This document shows, piece by piece, positions 11,226 through 23,517 of a DNA stretch of 64,000 bases. Within the stretch, counting starts at the first letter, position 1, and the number at the start of each line of letters is the position of its first letter. Position numbers and translations under genes: made by a program. Source of the stretch: Cryptomeria japonica (lineage: Eukaryota; Streptophyta; Pinopsida; Cupressales; Cupressaceae). The stretch lies in the NCBI RefSeq assembly GCF_030272615.1, contig NC_081409.1:25677406-25741405 (forward strand), written 5' to 3'. The notes beneath the pieces are model-generated. The model saw only the letters and a program-made list of their open reading frames with translations. It was not told where the DNA came from and did not search any database.

Positions 11226-12350
11226 CTATGTGGGATCCTCAGGGGTTGTTTCTTGACCAACTTTGAATTTTTTATAAAATTCCTCTTCTTCTGTGGATTC
11301 ATCTAGTTCTCTGAATGTCTCGGTGAGTTCATAGTCACTGGAGGATTTGTCTGAATCCCATTCCCATTCATTGGAGTCTGTGGAATAGCAACTCTCTTGT
11401 TGAATTTTGGCAGCTTTGATTTGTAATGCTTCTCCTGTCTTTTGAGTGTTTACCTTGGAAGTCATGAAAGCAAGTCCTTTAGAGCATTCCTTTTTGAATG
11501 TCAATTCAGGTTGTAAAGGTTCAATGATGCCTTCCTTTCTTAAGCCAAGAGGAATTTTGCCATCATACCCAAATTTTTGTAGGATCTTGAATCCTTTGCC
11601 ATACTTTTCACATGGTATGCTGATGTGATCTTGTGTATCATTTTCAAGGTCTTTGTAAAGCATTTTGTATAAGTCTTCTTCTTCCAGTTCACCCCATCTT
11701 TGAAAGATAGTAGGGTCCCATTTGAGTATAATGATAGATACCTGCTTATTAGGATGTGGTCTTCCATATTCTTTTGGTGAACTCATAACTTGTTGTAAGC
11801 ACATGGTTTGATTCAATGTGTATTCACCCATGCCCTTGTCCTGAAATTTCCCTTTAAGCTCACTGTGTTTTGATGTCAAAGGTCTTAATGATTCAAGATC
11901 AATGTATGCAGATGAAGGGACAACTTCCCTATTACTTGGAATGATCATCTCTATTTTTGGTCTCAAGTTATTGCAGTATATGTATGGATTAGGATCACCA
12001 TTAATTGTTATTTCAACTCCGTTGTGAGGAAACTTAATGCATTGGTGATATGTAGATGGGAATGCCCTCATTTCATGAATCCAAGGACGTCCTAGTAATA
12101 TATTGTATGTGAGATCCAGGTCTAGGACTTGACAAACCACATCCTTCGTAACTGGCCCAACTCTGAGAGGCAAGGTGATTGTGCCTTTGGATGAACACTC
12201 TTCATCATCATATGCCTTGATGGTAATTTTGTTTGTAGAATTCACAACTTTATCTAAATATCCCAGTTGTTTAATAGTGCTCAATGTGCAAATGTTTAGA
12301 CTTGCTCCTCCATCTATCAGGACTCATTTTATTCAATGTTTGTGTATGAA
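11226..12350 (-). pseudogene. E1 aspartic protease and G-patch region
   Basis: The protease active site reads VLIDGGASLNIC (about 12300-12325) with its catalytic Asp intact. The family signature YNILLGRPWIHEM then PSTYHQ lies at about 12045-12110. Downstream a G-patch-like motif (FGYDGKIPLGLRKEGIIEP, about 11510-11570) is followed by an acidic stretch with ESTEEEEFYKKF. The protease would cut the Gag-Pol precursor; G-patch motifs between protease and RT are known from some retroelements and are thought to bind RNA. In-frame TGA codons at 12324-12326 and 12333-12335 precede the active site and are shared with E2. The 352-codon frame 12284-11226 is otherwise open. Confidence 0.8.
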
Positions 12351-12458
12351 GGCTTCAATGTGTAAAGGTGCATTATGTGGTTGGCTCACAGAGGCGTCGT
12401 CAGTTTCTGTGAATGTAAGGGAGTGTGGAATGGAAAGATATCCCACCATGGCTTGAAA

Positions 12459-14887
12459 CTAGTCCACGTTCGGATCAGTGGGCATGACAGTATCTCTTAA
12501 GATTTTGTCAAGAATAGCTTTATGTGTGGGGGATATGCGTAAGAGCTCAAGGACGGAGATGAGCGCGGGTGTCTTCCCTAACTGTTCTACAAGATCGTAC
12601 TCAGGCTTGGTTGATGAGGAAGCGGTGTTTTTAGCTGGAGCACCTTGCAAAGTGAATTTACCTCGATGAGTCGTAACATTACATTCAGAGGTAGGTTTGG
12701 AAGAAGATCCAATTCCTTTCAGGATGATCTTGGGTCTTTGGGTAGAATTCTCAGGCGTTTTGTCCTTGATGATAATGGTGGAGACATAATTGTCCATCGA
12801 AATGTGATTGATAGTGGAATCATAGTTATAAGATGCTTTGATATAGTTGGTTTGGTCATCTGTGGCTTTAGCTTTTCCCTTGTCATGCTTTGGGAATGGT
12901 TCCTTAAACATCTCATGTTCTTGATTGGATGAGTGTCCTTCAATCTCAATGTCACCTCTATCAACAAGATCTTGTATGATGTTCTTCATTCGGTGACAAT
13001 TTCCTATTTTATGTCCTTTTCTCTTATGAAATTCACAATACTCATCGTCATTCCACCAATTTGGTTTGACCTTTGGCTCATATGGAGGCAAATTTGGAAT
13101 TATGATTATCTTGTTTGCCACTAGCTTTTTGAAGACTGATTCAAGTGGTTCTCCCAATGGAGTGTACTTCCTTCATGACTTTGAAGTTGTTTGAGTATTC
13201 ACTTGATTGTTTGTAGAGCTTGATCTGGAAAAAATGATTTTGGGTCGTATCGTATTGGCATCCACAACACCATCATTGACTGTGTTCTTGTTTTTATTCC
13301 AAAATCTTGGCTTATCTTTTCCTTTAAAGTCATCTTTGTTTTCCTTGAATATCTTAATGACTCCTTGTTCAATTAGGACCTTCTCTGTTACTAAGCCTTT
13401 TTCAATGATGTCCTTGAAGGTGGACAAACAAGCTTTTCTCAAGTCATAACCAATGTCTTTGTTAACATTCTGGGTGAACATTTCTACCATTTTTTTTTGT
13501 GGGATTTCACAAGAGCATCTGCTGGCTAGATTCCTCCATCTTTGTAAAATGATGAAAAGGATTCTCCATCCTTTTGTTTGGTGTTGCACAAGGTAGTGAC
13601 TGATATGTCTATCTCTATGTTGTATGAGAAATGTTGGATAAATGCTTCTGCTAAGTCACCCCATGACTTAATACCAGGTGGAAGTTGGGAGAACCATTCC
13701 ATAGCTTGATCACCTTAGCTTTGTGGGAATAATCTCATCAAATATGTCTCTTCTGCTGCTACTTCAATGCAAGCTATGAAAAATTGTCTTATATGTGCCT
13801 TAGGATCCCCTTTTCCTCTATACTTATCAAACTTAGGTGTCACAAATTGTGTAGGAAATGGAGGTATTGGAATGCTTTTGTCAAATAGATAAGGATATAT
13901 GTCTCTCATTGTGTAAGTTGACTTCGGTGTATTTATGTCCTCCATTTTCTTTTCTAAATCCTTGATTTGTTGTTCAAAATTGTTCTTGGGTGGAGACCAA
14001 CTTCTTGGACCATACCCCATGTTTGAGGCCTCAATTGGAGGAGGAGCATGTTGCATATATGGATGATATTGATCATACACATGTTCATATGGAGGAGGTC
14101 TATAATGATGCTGCGTATATGGACCACTTGGTATAGAGTCATGTTGAGGAATGGAATATCTGCTTTGTCCATATATACCATACTCTATAGGCATGTCATG
14201 AGTTTGTTCTAGTGTTTTTCCCCCAAATTTGACGCGGGGTTTCCTTGTGTCCAAATTTTGAGCATGCCTTTGAATATCCAATTGCTTTGGTGGTTGATCC
14301 TTAGCATTGGTATGTGATTGAGCATATTTTTCTGCATAAAACCTCCATAATGGTCTGTGAAGGTGAGTATCATATGCTTGACCATGTGTATGTGGGACCT
14401 CAGGTTTTTGAAACAAAGATGATGGTGATTCAGGCACCATATGTGGTCCTCTATTGCCTCCACTATTAGGTCTCCCCTGATCCATGTTGAGGTGAGGTTG
14501 TTGCAAAGGTCGATTTTCCATTATTTGAGACATGCCAAAATCATGAGGGATCTTGGCTCCACTTTGTGCCATCACTTGTAAAAAATATTGTCTATCTCTC
14601 CTCATTATTTCCTCAACCAATTGATTGAAACGGGGATCCATAATGGTGTCTTCCACTTTTGCTGAATGTACTGAAAAGTTGTCCATATTGTCATTGTGTG
14701 TAGCAGTGTTGTTTGTAGTGTCCATGTTCTCAACATTTGGAATGTTTCTATAAGCATCCATGTCAGGTAATGTAGTATGATCAGAATTGAAAAAGATATC
14801 ATTTTCATATTCATAGGAACTCATGTTTGCGGACTCTTGAGCCTTTTTAGTTTCTCTCCTGGATTTTTGGGAATGGGTTTCAACCAT
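12459..14887 (-). pseudogene. E1 gag
   Basis: The start at 14887 (MVETHSQKSRRE) is shared with E2 (30528). The amino half is rich in His, Pro, Gln and Asn. The gag core has FVTPKFDKYRGKGDPKAHI and LMRLFPQS, followed by a stop where E2 has Leu (TTA to TAA, at 13715). A frameshift follows near 13560. A stop TGA at 13173-13175, shared with E2, precedes TPLGEPLESVFKKL and the zinc knuckle CEFHKRKGHKIGNC (CxxHx4Hx4C, about 12990-13045), a form typical of Tat elements. A TAG at 12459 replaces a Gln codon of E2. The product would be the RNA-binding shell protein of the particle. Confidence 0.85.
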
Positions 14888-15374
14888 GAACTAGGTATTG
14901 ACCAATGTGTGAGACTAGATGAATATGGAAAGAGTATGGAAGACCAAGAGTTGGATGGAATGTAAATGAATCTAAGGTGTACTTGCAATGTCCAAAGTGT
15001 AAGACCAAGTATGTATGTAGTAGAGTAGGTGTGGCTTCAAAGAGATGATAGTTTCTCTTGATGAGGTAAGTTGACCTTGACTCTAAGTAAGACCAAATGA
15101 GACCCAGAGGCAATAGACCTTGATGAGGGACCACTTAGCAAAATGTTGTTGTATGTAGTGTGTTGAAAAAGCAAGATGAGGACAAGCAAGTGACCTTTTG
15201 ACTCAAGTTTAGATAAATGTGAGTGTAATGCAAGGTGTAAAGCAATGATGGACTTTGTGAGACCCAAAGACAGGTTGAATGCTAGATGAAAACCCATAGA
15301 GATACCTAGGAAGCTCAATAAGTCTGAAACTGTCTGTTTCTTGTTTGCTGGATTATGAAAGTTTTTCAATTCTA

Positions 15375-15605
15375 AACATAGACGTGCCTGTATGCTTCAC
15401 AGATGCGCTTAAATGACAGAGACACTATTCTGTCAGACACAGATGTGCTTAAATGACATAGACGTGGTTCTGCCAGACACAAACACGTTTCTGAGATGTT
15501 GTAAGTGCAATATTGCTCAAAAGACACAGACGCGTTTCTGCCCTTCACAGACGCGGTTAAACAACATAGACGTGGCTATGTTAGACACAGACGCATTTCT
15601 GCAAA
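15375..15605 (+). repeat. ACAGACGCG cluster 1 in the E1 leader
   Basis: About nine degenerate copies of CACAGACGCG(T/G)TTxTG spaced 20-35 bp apart. The whole cluster is absent from E2, whose sequence passes directly from the gag side to the conserved leader. The repeat is the reverse complement of the unit in the antisense intron. Confidence 0.8.
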
Positions 15606-16222
15606 CTTTGTGCAATTTTTTCAATCTACGAAGTTGCTTGTTGTGACCAAATCTGAATGTTTGACTATTTTTCATGACAAGAGGACACAGTGTTGATGAA
15701 GACTAAATGTTTGCAAATGTTTAGACTCAAAATGACTCCAAAGAAAAGTGTGTTTGTTTGATGTAAAATTGTTTTGCATACACTTGAAGACACAAAAGAC
15801 ACTATGTTTTGATGTGTGGTCTTGAATGTTTGAATGTTTAAAATAAGTCAAGCACAATTCTTATGGCTAGCCAAGACAATAGTTGTTGATCCCACATGGA
15901 GTTTCCCCCGAGGCTACGCTATTCAGAGCAGATACTTAGATGCTTGACCCCACTAGCTCCACCCTCAGCACTCACTTCTCGGGGCAGCCAAGCATCAGTC
16001 CCCACGAAAACTCCTCGTGGTGAACTTTGTATCTCTACTAAGAACCGTATGTGTGTGGGCCGCTACCAGAGGTACGACCTCCTGCCCCAACAACTAGAAG
16101 GATTTTGGCTTCTAAAACAAAAAGGTGCTAGTAAGGGCATCCGCTCGTGTGGCCATACATGTGGCACTTTCAGCTTTGTAAATATATAAGGCTCCCAGCC
16201 AGTAGGGGTTACACCCTACAAC

Positions 16223-16242
16223 TGATCAAATATATTTGATCA
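16223..16242. other. 20-bp perfect palindrome in the E1 leader
   Basis: TGATCAAATATATTTGATCA is its own reverse complement. E2 has the same site with two or three changes near 31613-31632. In retroelements leader palindromes can serve in RNA dimerisation; that role here is only inference. Confidence 0.6.
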
Positions 16243-16799
16243 AATGGGTTTATGGGGAGACATAGTGTCGGTATGAACTAATCAACACACGTTATCCATA
16301 GTTTTCAGCATGGATACAGTTGTTTATAGTGGTTCGGAAGAGGTGGGTTTTCCTCACTACCACTTGGGTTGTTCTCTCCTCACTAGTAGTCCTAATGACC
16401 ACACAGGAAGACAGACCCTCTAAAGATGAAGCAAAAAGAGCCTATTGCCCAAGACACAAAAGACAATGGTTCAATTTTAGTGCACCAATTGAAGTGTTTG
16501 CTAGTCTATGAAAACAAGGTACACAATAAAGATCAAAAACCCTTGCCAAGGCCCTGCAACAAAGATCTATTAGTAGTTTGGATTGTTTCAAATGATCACC
16601 CCTTCCTACAAGCACACAAGTTAGGTAAATTTTTAGATCCAAAAGACTTTGTGAAATAGGGGCCTTCAACAAAACAATTTTGCTTTCAAGACAAGCTGCA
16701 CCAATTTCGTTAGCTAGATCTGAAGATGTTAGCTCAAAATAAACCACATCTGAAAATCCGAATGACGAAAAACTGAATCAAAGAAACCCAAAATGTAAC

Positions 16800-17055
16800 A
16801 ACCTCACACAGACGTGGTTATCAGAAACACAAATGCTATATAACTTCACAGACGCGCTTAGATCCGACACAGACGTGGTTCCAGAACACAGACGCAGCTC
16901 TTGGACGCATATGCGCCTAAAGACTTCACACACGTGACTAGGGAACATAGACGCGTTTCCTAGAATCTGCAAAAAAATAAAATACTGTTGAGGGCGCAGA
17001 CGCGATTCCAAATGTCATAGATGCAGTAGAAAAAAAAACGTGATCCAAAAGCACG
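16800..17055 (+). repeat. ACAGACGCG cluster 2 in the E1 leader
   Basis: About nine degenerate copies of CACAGACG(C/T)G(G/A)TT lie next to the primer-binding site. E2 has no such cluster at the same place. Confidence 0.75.
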
Positions 17056-17153
17056 CAGACGCAAAAATATCAAAATATTGTCGGAAATGTTAGATCTGCA
17101 ACTTCAAAACACAAAATCTGCAACAAAAGATGTTAAATGCAAAAGGGACAAGG

Positions 17154-17171
17154 GTCCCACCGGGTGTGCCA
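17154..17171 (-). other. E1 primer-binding site
   Basis: Three bases after the 5' LTR the minus strand reads TGGCACACCCGGTGGGAC, starting with TGG as expected for pairing with a tRNA CCA end. E2 has TGGCATGCCCCGTGGGAC at the same spot. A tRNA-Arg primer, as proposed for some Tat elements, is plausible but was not checked. Confidence 0.7.
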
Positions 17172-17174
17172 AAA

Positions 17175-17959
17175 TGTATATGGTGAAAGTGGAAACAACA
17201 ATATTGAAAGGGTAAATGAATTCAACCACAAAACCCTAGCCTAACAACAACAAAGATCCACCATAACATATGAAGATTACCTAAGACAATGCAAATCAAA
17301 TGAAATCACAAAGATTATACCATCACATGTCCAATAGGGTTTGGATCTCCATTCTTCCTATCTCCATTGATCTTGCTTGATATATTTGCTCTCAGATTTT
17401 ATATGTGCACAAGAGCTCAACAAAGAACGGAAGTGTGGTTGCAAGTAGGCTTGATCGCATATGAAAGAGTGTAGTCAATCGATCAGGATGCATAGATTGA
17501 TTTGGGTTGATAATGAAGGAAGTATCCTCTTATATAGAAGACACTATATGAAATGGAGGGATAAGATTGAGAGGTGCAAAAGATAAATAGTCGGCTATGA
17601 TTAGAGGGTAGGTAGAGGAAATAAGAAAATAATGAAAGGGTAGGTAGTGTATGAATTAAGAGATAAATGACATGTGTCATGGGTAGAAAAGGCTAATGAA
17701 TTAATTAAATAAATAAATATTTATTTAATTAATAGAGGAAGTGGTATCAATTAAATAAATAAGAGTATTTATTTAATTTAGAAAAAGGATAATTTAAATA
17801 AATAAATGTATTTATTTAAATGAAAAATAAGGCTAGAAGAGGATAAATGAATTAATTAAATAAATAAAGATTTATTTAATTAATAGAAGAATTAGGCTAA
17901 AGTAATTAAATAAATAAAGATATTTATTTAATTAGACTGGACAATTTTAGGTGTTTACA
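17175..17959 (-). repeat. E1 5' LTR, 785 bp
   Basis: Starts TGTATATGG and ends GTGTTTACA on the plus strand; partner of 3023-3802. It holds the promoter for the element transcript on the minus strand and several AT-rich near-palindromes at 17695-17935. Confidence 0.92.
17530..17536 (-). promoter_or_regulatory. TATA box of E1 5' LTR
   Basis: TATATAA on the minus strand, about 420 bp inside the LTR, is conserved in all four LTR copies of E1 and E2. It would place the start of R about 30 bp further left. Confidence 0.55.
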
Positions 17960-17964
17960 AGGTA
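17960..17964. repeat. Target site duplication of E1, right copy
   Basis: AGGTA, identical to 3018-3022. Confidence 0.9.
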
Positions 17965-18735
17965 AAAACCATGGTGAGATGGAACTCACAAGTTAACTAT
18001 TTGCAGTAATCGATAAGTGATCGGTTAGGGTCTACAAAGTGCTCTGCTAGGAGCGAATCTTGTTAGAGATCCCAAAGCTTGATTAGAAGCTTATACCCTG
18101 TTAAAGGTAGTACCCTGTTAGGTGTAACCTTGGTGGAGGATTTCTGAACTCAAACTAATGGATCACCCTATTAGAGGATTTATACAAAGAAGCTTGTTAG
18201 AGCTTACCCAGTTAGGGGATTTGAATTCTGTTGTGATTCTTAGAAAACAATAGGATTGGTTTGATTTGTCTAAGTAGCACAATAATTGCTTGATCATATC
18301 CTTTTGAACATATTCAACACTACTCTTCTACATACTCTGCAACTTAACTCTTTTGTCTTTCGCACACAACATAACACTTTCACTCATATGAAATAATTCA
18401 TTGTGATGTCAATATATAGACATTAAGATTTCATGTCGGCCCAAAGAAATCATAACACAATTTCCTAGGTGCAGTGTATCTAGTCAAGTGATCATAACTC
18501 ATCAGAAAAATACCGCCAAAATTTGTCGGTGGGATAACTCATCACGATTTGTGGTAACTCATCCCAAAATCAATGAATACCGGTTAGAGTTAAAGATATG
18601 AACCATTATTCTTGAATCTCCTGATATAATCTCTGCTTGATCTTTATCTTTATGTCGACTAATGTGTATCCACTGGTTATCTTCTACACATAGACCGGTT
18701 GTCACAAAGTACCGGTTAGAGATAAACCCCTCTAC
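17965..18735. repeat. Older LTR-like repeat, right part
   Basis: This is the continuation of 2945-3022 after E1. It contains many short CCCTGTTAG/GTTAGAG/ACCGGTTAGAG motifs and resembles copia LTR sequence. No coding region is seen. Confidence 0.4.
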
Positions 18736-18739
18736 TACT

Positions 18740-18942
18740 GCTCCAGTCCAGTGTGACCATGTTACTGAAGCCATTTTAAAGACTTTGAGAAATCAGAAAA
18801 TTCCTTTGTATCGGGTGGTTCGAGCTGGTCAGCATTCTCATCAAGGCAAGTGGCTTACTAAGGAACAAATTGAAGAACAATTTCCTCATCTGTTGCAGCA
18901 GATTAGTGCAATGGGGCCCATTGCCTCTTAAGGGGGGAGGAA
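18740..18942 (+). pseudogene. Gypsy pol 3' end and polypurine tract
   Basis: An open frame ends at 18928-18930 with a carboxy terminus of chromodomain-like style: ILKTLRNQKIPLYRVV, then KWLTKEQIEEQFPHLL. This is similar in form to the LRN...IPLVKV...TWE...YPHLF end of plant chromovirus pol. It is directly followed by AAGGGGGGAGGAA, a polypurine tract, and then TGATCAGG. The upstream pol is missing. Confidence 0.5.
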
Positions 18943-19550
18943 TGATCAGGATTAAATTGGGAAAATATTGAAATCTAATTTTTCCAAAATTTTATATGTT
19001 TTAGTAAATTGCAATTTTGAGGGTCTTCGGTGCATTTCTGGACAAATATGGTGCGGAAACATGATGGAACATCAATGATGTTTCCGAAATTTGGTTCTAG
19101 ATTATTTGAATACCTTTCCAATGCATCAAACGGTTTGTAATTCGGAGCTAGGATGAGAAAGTTATGCCTTCTCAAAGTGGACTGAAATTTTATATTTAGT
19201 TTTTTTGATAATTTTGATAGTTTTAATAGTTTAATTGTAATAAACATTATGATGACTCTTCATTTCAATTCCAAGGGATTTGTGTGACCCTTGGGATACA
19301 TTCAACTTGTATAAACTCCAATTTTGAATAGAATGGAGACAGTTTTTGGTTTGCAATCTTCTTATTGTCAATTTTTGTGTTGAAATCTACAATACCGCAG
19401 GTATCACACTAGGTATTGTAATCTGGTTTTCATAAATCAGATCACTCTTAGTACAACCTCTAGCATACTGGTTGTAGTATAAACAACTTGAAGTTATATC
19501 GGTAGACAATATAAACATATGTGTGTGTATGTGTTTCATCAATGACAACA
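18943..19550 (+). repeat. Gypsy LTR following the pol remnant (end uncertain)
   Basis: The LTR start TGATCAGGATTAAATTGGG abuts the polypurine tract. The right end is not defined by a second copy; a CA near 19550 is a guess. Confidence 0.4.
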
Positions 19551-19559
19551 TATGATGAA

Positions 19560-19895
19560 TTCATTACAATCATCATCAAGCCAACGGTCCTTTGTGAATT
19601 ATATTTGATGTGTTGTTTTTGTTTGGGAGTTTATTATTGTTTCTATATTTATTAGACTATGTCAATTTTGCTTCTCATGCTCTGTATCGACTAGTTGTAT
19701 TTCGTGCATAGTATTTCTGTAGGAAATTTTTGGGTTGGTGGTCTGCAAAGTTGATTTTGGGTGGGTGGTTTTGTCTGGGCTAGGTGGTTTGGGTGGTTGG
19801 TGGTTTTATGACATAAACTATTTCCTTCTTATGAAGTTGTAACTTTCCTTTTCTATATTAATAAAATCCAATATTATCGAACAAAAAAAAAAAAT
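19560..19895 (+). mobile_element. LINE-like 3' end with poly(A)
   Basis: The stretch ends CTATATTAATAAAATCCAA and then a run of A (about 19884-19895). A GGGTGGGTGG-rich part precedes it. This is the usual look of a plant LINE 3' end; the 5' part is absent. Confidence 0.45.
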
Positions 19896-20436
19896 GTAAA
19901 TTTATTTTTAAAATGATTATCATCAATGTCATTGATGGCTAGCCAGTAAAAACTTTTATTAAACAACGAGCCAACATTATTGGGATATGAAATAATTATC
20001 ATATGTTTCCTGATATTTAGTCTACTTAGATGTCAAGCCTCCACCAATGATAGCTACTTTGTTTCCCTTGTTTTTGAAAATACTTATCAGTAAACACAAA
20101 TTTAGATTATAATAAATGGGTTGTAAAACATTGTTGCAATTTTTTTATTATAATTAGATATTATTGAGATAACGGGATAGTATAAAAAAATTAAAATAAA
20201 AAATAATAATAAAATAACATATATAATAAATCATACATAAATATAAATGCAATTATTAAAAAGATTAGAGTTTGAAATTTGAAATTAGGACTTAAAATAT
20301 TTCTAAATTTATTTTTCAAACTTTTATGTTTCAGCTATTTAAATCATACATTTTATTCTATAAGTTTACACTTCTTTTCTTTATTTTGTTTACCATAAGT
20401 TTTTTTTGAAATGGATTTGTTGTCATATCGTATTTA
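19896..20436. other. AT-rich interval, no feature
   Basis: Very AT-rich DNA with long runs of AAATAATAATAAAATAA type. No gene or repeat boundary is recognised. Confidence 0.5.
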
Positions 20437-21335
20437 TTGCGGGAATCTTTTGGGCTTATTATGGCCTTGACTAGCCTTAGACTAACATTTGATGCTGGTG
20501 TTGGATCTTTGGTGTTTAGCAATCATGGCACCCTTGAACAAGCACCCCAAGACATTTGTTCCCAAATTCTTTCAAGAGGTATGTCTATTGGGTCCCTTAA
20601 TATTGTTTTGTCTGCTCAAGGTTTTGATAGTACACACCAGTGGCTTGAACAATTTACCTTGATTGGGTATTTTGTGAGAGGGTTCCACTTGAAAGCATGC
20701 TTTGTGACTGGGTCACTAAGACTTGGGCCCCTCATAGAGTTCATCTTGATGACATCCAGAATCTTACCAAAGTTTTTGTGTTATTTTTATTTTGCTGAGT
20801 CAAACCATGTTAAGGTCATTCTTCAACATGGGCCTTGGTATGTTCGGTCATCCATGTTTTTTTTCAGTCATGGTCAAGGGACTTCTCTATCTTTGATAAT
20901 AAAAGTTCAAGGTCTTGGCTTTCATAGATTTTATTGGTCTCCCATTGCCTTGCTGGTTGTTCTTGCAAACCATTATCTAGTCTATTCGCAAGGTGGTGTG
21001 TGTTGAGCCTATCGATTTTATCATGCTCACTCTTGAAAGAAGGTTTGAGTGGAAGTATATTTTTATCATGACCTCAAAAAGACTATTGATATTCAAATAA
21101 GTCTCTATCACTCACAATGAGTGCTCTATCTAAATTTTCCCAATTCTTGTTTTCACTACCAGTCTTCAGAACACAAAATTAAGGATTTCCCTTTGGTTGT
21201 TGTACGAGTGAAGGCTCCTTTCAAGGAGTCTGAACCTTCACAATCATTTGAGGCCCCTAAATCTAAGGAAGGATGGACAAATGTTTCTCATAGAGGGAAG
21301 AATTTGTTGTATGCTTTGGCTACTCATAAGTAATA
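20437..21335 (+). pseudogene. LINE L1 ORF1 (DUF4283-type RNA-binding protein)
   Basis: The frame 20437-21006 encodes 189 residues with VILQHGPWYVRSSMFFF, the signature stretch of the DUF4283 domain found in plant LINE ORF1 and Gag-like proteins. After a decayed part, 21121-21333 holds the degenerate zinc knuckle CFHYQSSEHKIKDFP (two of the metal ligands replaced) and WTNVSHRGK. The protein would coat LINE RNA. Stops and frameshifts show decay. Confidence 0.7.
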
Positions 21336-21679
21336 AAGTTTTGATGCCCTGCAACAACAACATCAAGCTCTAGCTCTACCTTAGTCATAGGTACAACTTG
21401 TTATTTCAAACCCTTCTAAGGGGAAGGTGTCTCCTACTCCCACGGTTGGTGATGGTTTTATCACATCACTTGGGTTCAAACTCCTCAGCCTACCTTGATC
21501 TTATCCACTCAACCTAACTCTCTCTACCATTCTCGTAGCCCTTCCAGGCATGCAAAGGCCGGAGATGGAGCTCCAAAAAAACACAAGTTTTCTTATTCTA
21601 ACTTCCAAGTAGCACCAAATTTTTTGCATAATAGCTTCTCCTCTCTTAGGGATGAGGATACCATGCATAAATTTGAAAC

Positions 21680-22230
21680 ATGAATTGTTTATTATGGAAT
21701 ATATGAGGTCTCTCTAACCTTGCCAAGAAGTATTTCATGTGGGAAACTCAACAAAAATATCTTGGTTTAGATGTTTTTTTTATCTTCAAGAAATTGAGAT
21801 TATTTCTTTCATGCTTGTTGCTACATGAAAAGTTATTTAGCCAGCTAGCTTGGTTTTTGCTTCCAATAATGAGGCAAGGAGAGGAGGTATTGTCACTATC
21901 CTTGCACCACGTTGGCAGTCTCCTATTATGCCTCATAAGTCAGATCTTACTCAACAACTATTTTGGATACTTATGTCTATGAAAAATCATTCATATAAGA
22001 TCATTAATGTTTATGCTCCCAATGATGTTGTGGAGCAATCTTTGCTATGGCGTTGGATTATTAATTCATTGTCACCTGCTACTTGGGTGTTGTGCAGTGA
22101 CTTTAATATGGTGGAGGCCAGCTCTAACAAGTAAGTTTTGACCCCAATATAGACCATCGTCATCCCTAATGTGTTTGACATACATGGACTAATTTTTGAG
22201 CTACTGCTGATAGATTTTTTAAATGACTTG
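21680..22230 (+). pseudogene. LINE L1 ORF2, endonuclease part (5' of E2)
   Basis: The endonuclease (EEP fold) starts with MNCLLWNI at 21682. It continues with a frameshift near 21770 and stops near 21830. Then come RRGGIVTILAPRW, INVYAPND and SDFNMVE (the family GDFN motif). The frame reaches DRFFK and is cut by E2 at 22230. It resumes at 33817 in the same frame. Confidence 0.75.
22226..22230. repeat. Target site duplication of E2, left copy
   Basis: ACTTG, repeated exactly at 33817-33821. Confidence 0.9.
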
Positions 22231-23003
22231 TGTATATGGTGAAAATGGAAACAACAATATTGAAAAGCTAAATGAATTCAACCACAAAACCCTAGCCTAA
22301 CAACAACAAAGATCCACCATAACATATGAAGATTACCTAAGACAATGCAAATCAAATGAAAACACAAAGATTATACCATCACATGTCTAATAGGGTTTGG
22401 ATCTCCATTCTTCTTATCTCCATTGATCTTGCTTGATATAGTTGCTCTCAGATTTTATGTGCACAAGAGCTCAACAAAGAACGGAATGTGGTTGCAAGTA
22501 GGATCGCATATGTTCAAAAGCGTAGTGTAGTCAAGTAGTCAACGAGGGTTCAGGGTTTGATAATGAAGGAAGAGTCTCCTTATATAGAAGACACTATAAG
22601 AAATGGAGGGATAAGATTGAGAGGTGTCAAAGAGGTCGGCTATGATTAGAGGGTAGGTAAAGAAAATAATAAAATAATGAAAGGGGTAGGTAGTGTATGA
22701 ATTAAGAGATGAATGACATGTGTCATGGGTAGAAAAGGCTAATGAATTAATTAAATAAATAAAGATTTATTTAATTAATAGAAGAAGTGGGATCAATTAA
22801 ATAAATAAGATATTTATTTAATTTAGGAAAATGATAATTTAAATAAATAAATGTATTTATTTAAATAAGAAATAAGGCTAGAAGAGGATAAATGAATTAA
22901 TTAAATAAATAAAGATTTATTTAATTAATAGAAGAATTAGGCTTAGATAATTAAATAAATAAAGTATTTAATTAATTAGACTGGACAATTTTAGGTGTCT
23001 ACA
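22231..23003 (-). repeat. E2 3' LTR, 773 bp
   Basis: Starts TGTATATGG and ends GTGTCTACA on the plus strand. Near identical to 33044-33816 and clearly homologous to the E1 LTRs. Confidence 0.92.
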
Positions 23004-23017
23004 TTTTGCCCCTCTTT
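23004..23017 (-). other. E2 polypurine tract
   Basis: AAAGAGGGGCAAAA on the minus strand, abutting the 3' LTR, identical to E1. Confidence 0.85.
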
Positions 23018-23244
23018 GAGACAATGCAACTTGTTGCATTGTTTCAAAGAAGATAATATGAACTGATACAAAGTTGCCCCAAGATGGGAATGATATGCCC
23101 CCTCAAGAGATTGGATGAAAATGTTTGAAAAGATCGCAGACAATCTCTCGATAAGAAAGGCTAGAAAGAACTGACAAGATAGGATAGAGTGACAAAGTCA
23201 CAGGGTAAAGAAGACTGACTCAGGAAACGAGGGCTAGGGTAGTC

Positions 23245-23253
23245 TATAAGATA
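23245..23253 (+). promoter_or_regulatory. TATA box of the E2 antisense PMD gene
   Basis: TATAAGATA, 98 bp before the ATG at 23343; homologous to E1 4060-4068. Confidence 0.5.
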
Positions 23254-23517
23254 GACCACAAGGGGAAAACATCCTCATTGTCATCCACACATCTAAGAGA
23301 TCAAAGTGTAGAGAGAGCATAGAGAAGCAACAGTCAACAACAATGTCTTTGGTTCATAGATTCGATCGCGTTCGCCGATTTCAGAGGCCAGCAGAGGCAG
23401 GAGAGCCGGTAAGTACCACAAAACCTCCTTGTACTTTGTTGTAATAAATGTTGTCATAAATGCATGTTAAGTAGCTCATTAAATACATTCTAGAATAATG
23501 TCCAAAAAATGTCAAAA

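Larger units (their letters stand above)
14888..17153 (-). other. E1 5' leader
   Basis: The stretch between the primer-binding site and gag is 2.3 kb, with no ORF of note in the element sense. Its central part (15880-16660) is strongly conserved with E2 (31240-32000), while the flanks differ: E1 has two ACAGACGCG clusters that E2 lacks, and E2 has a threefold 303-bp repeat that E1 lacks. Small plus-strand ORFs here are not supported. Confidence 0.7.

Noticed and set aside
13954..14463. Alternative minus-strand ORFs in gag
   Set aside because: Out-of-frame shadows of the gag frame that is shared with E2.
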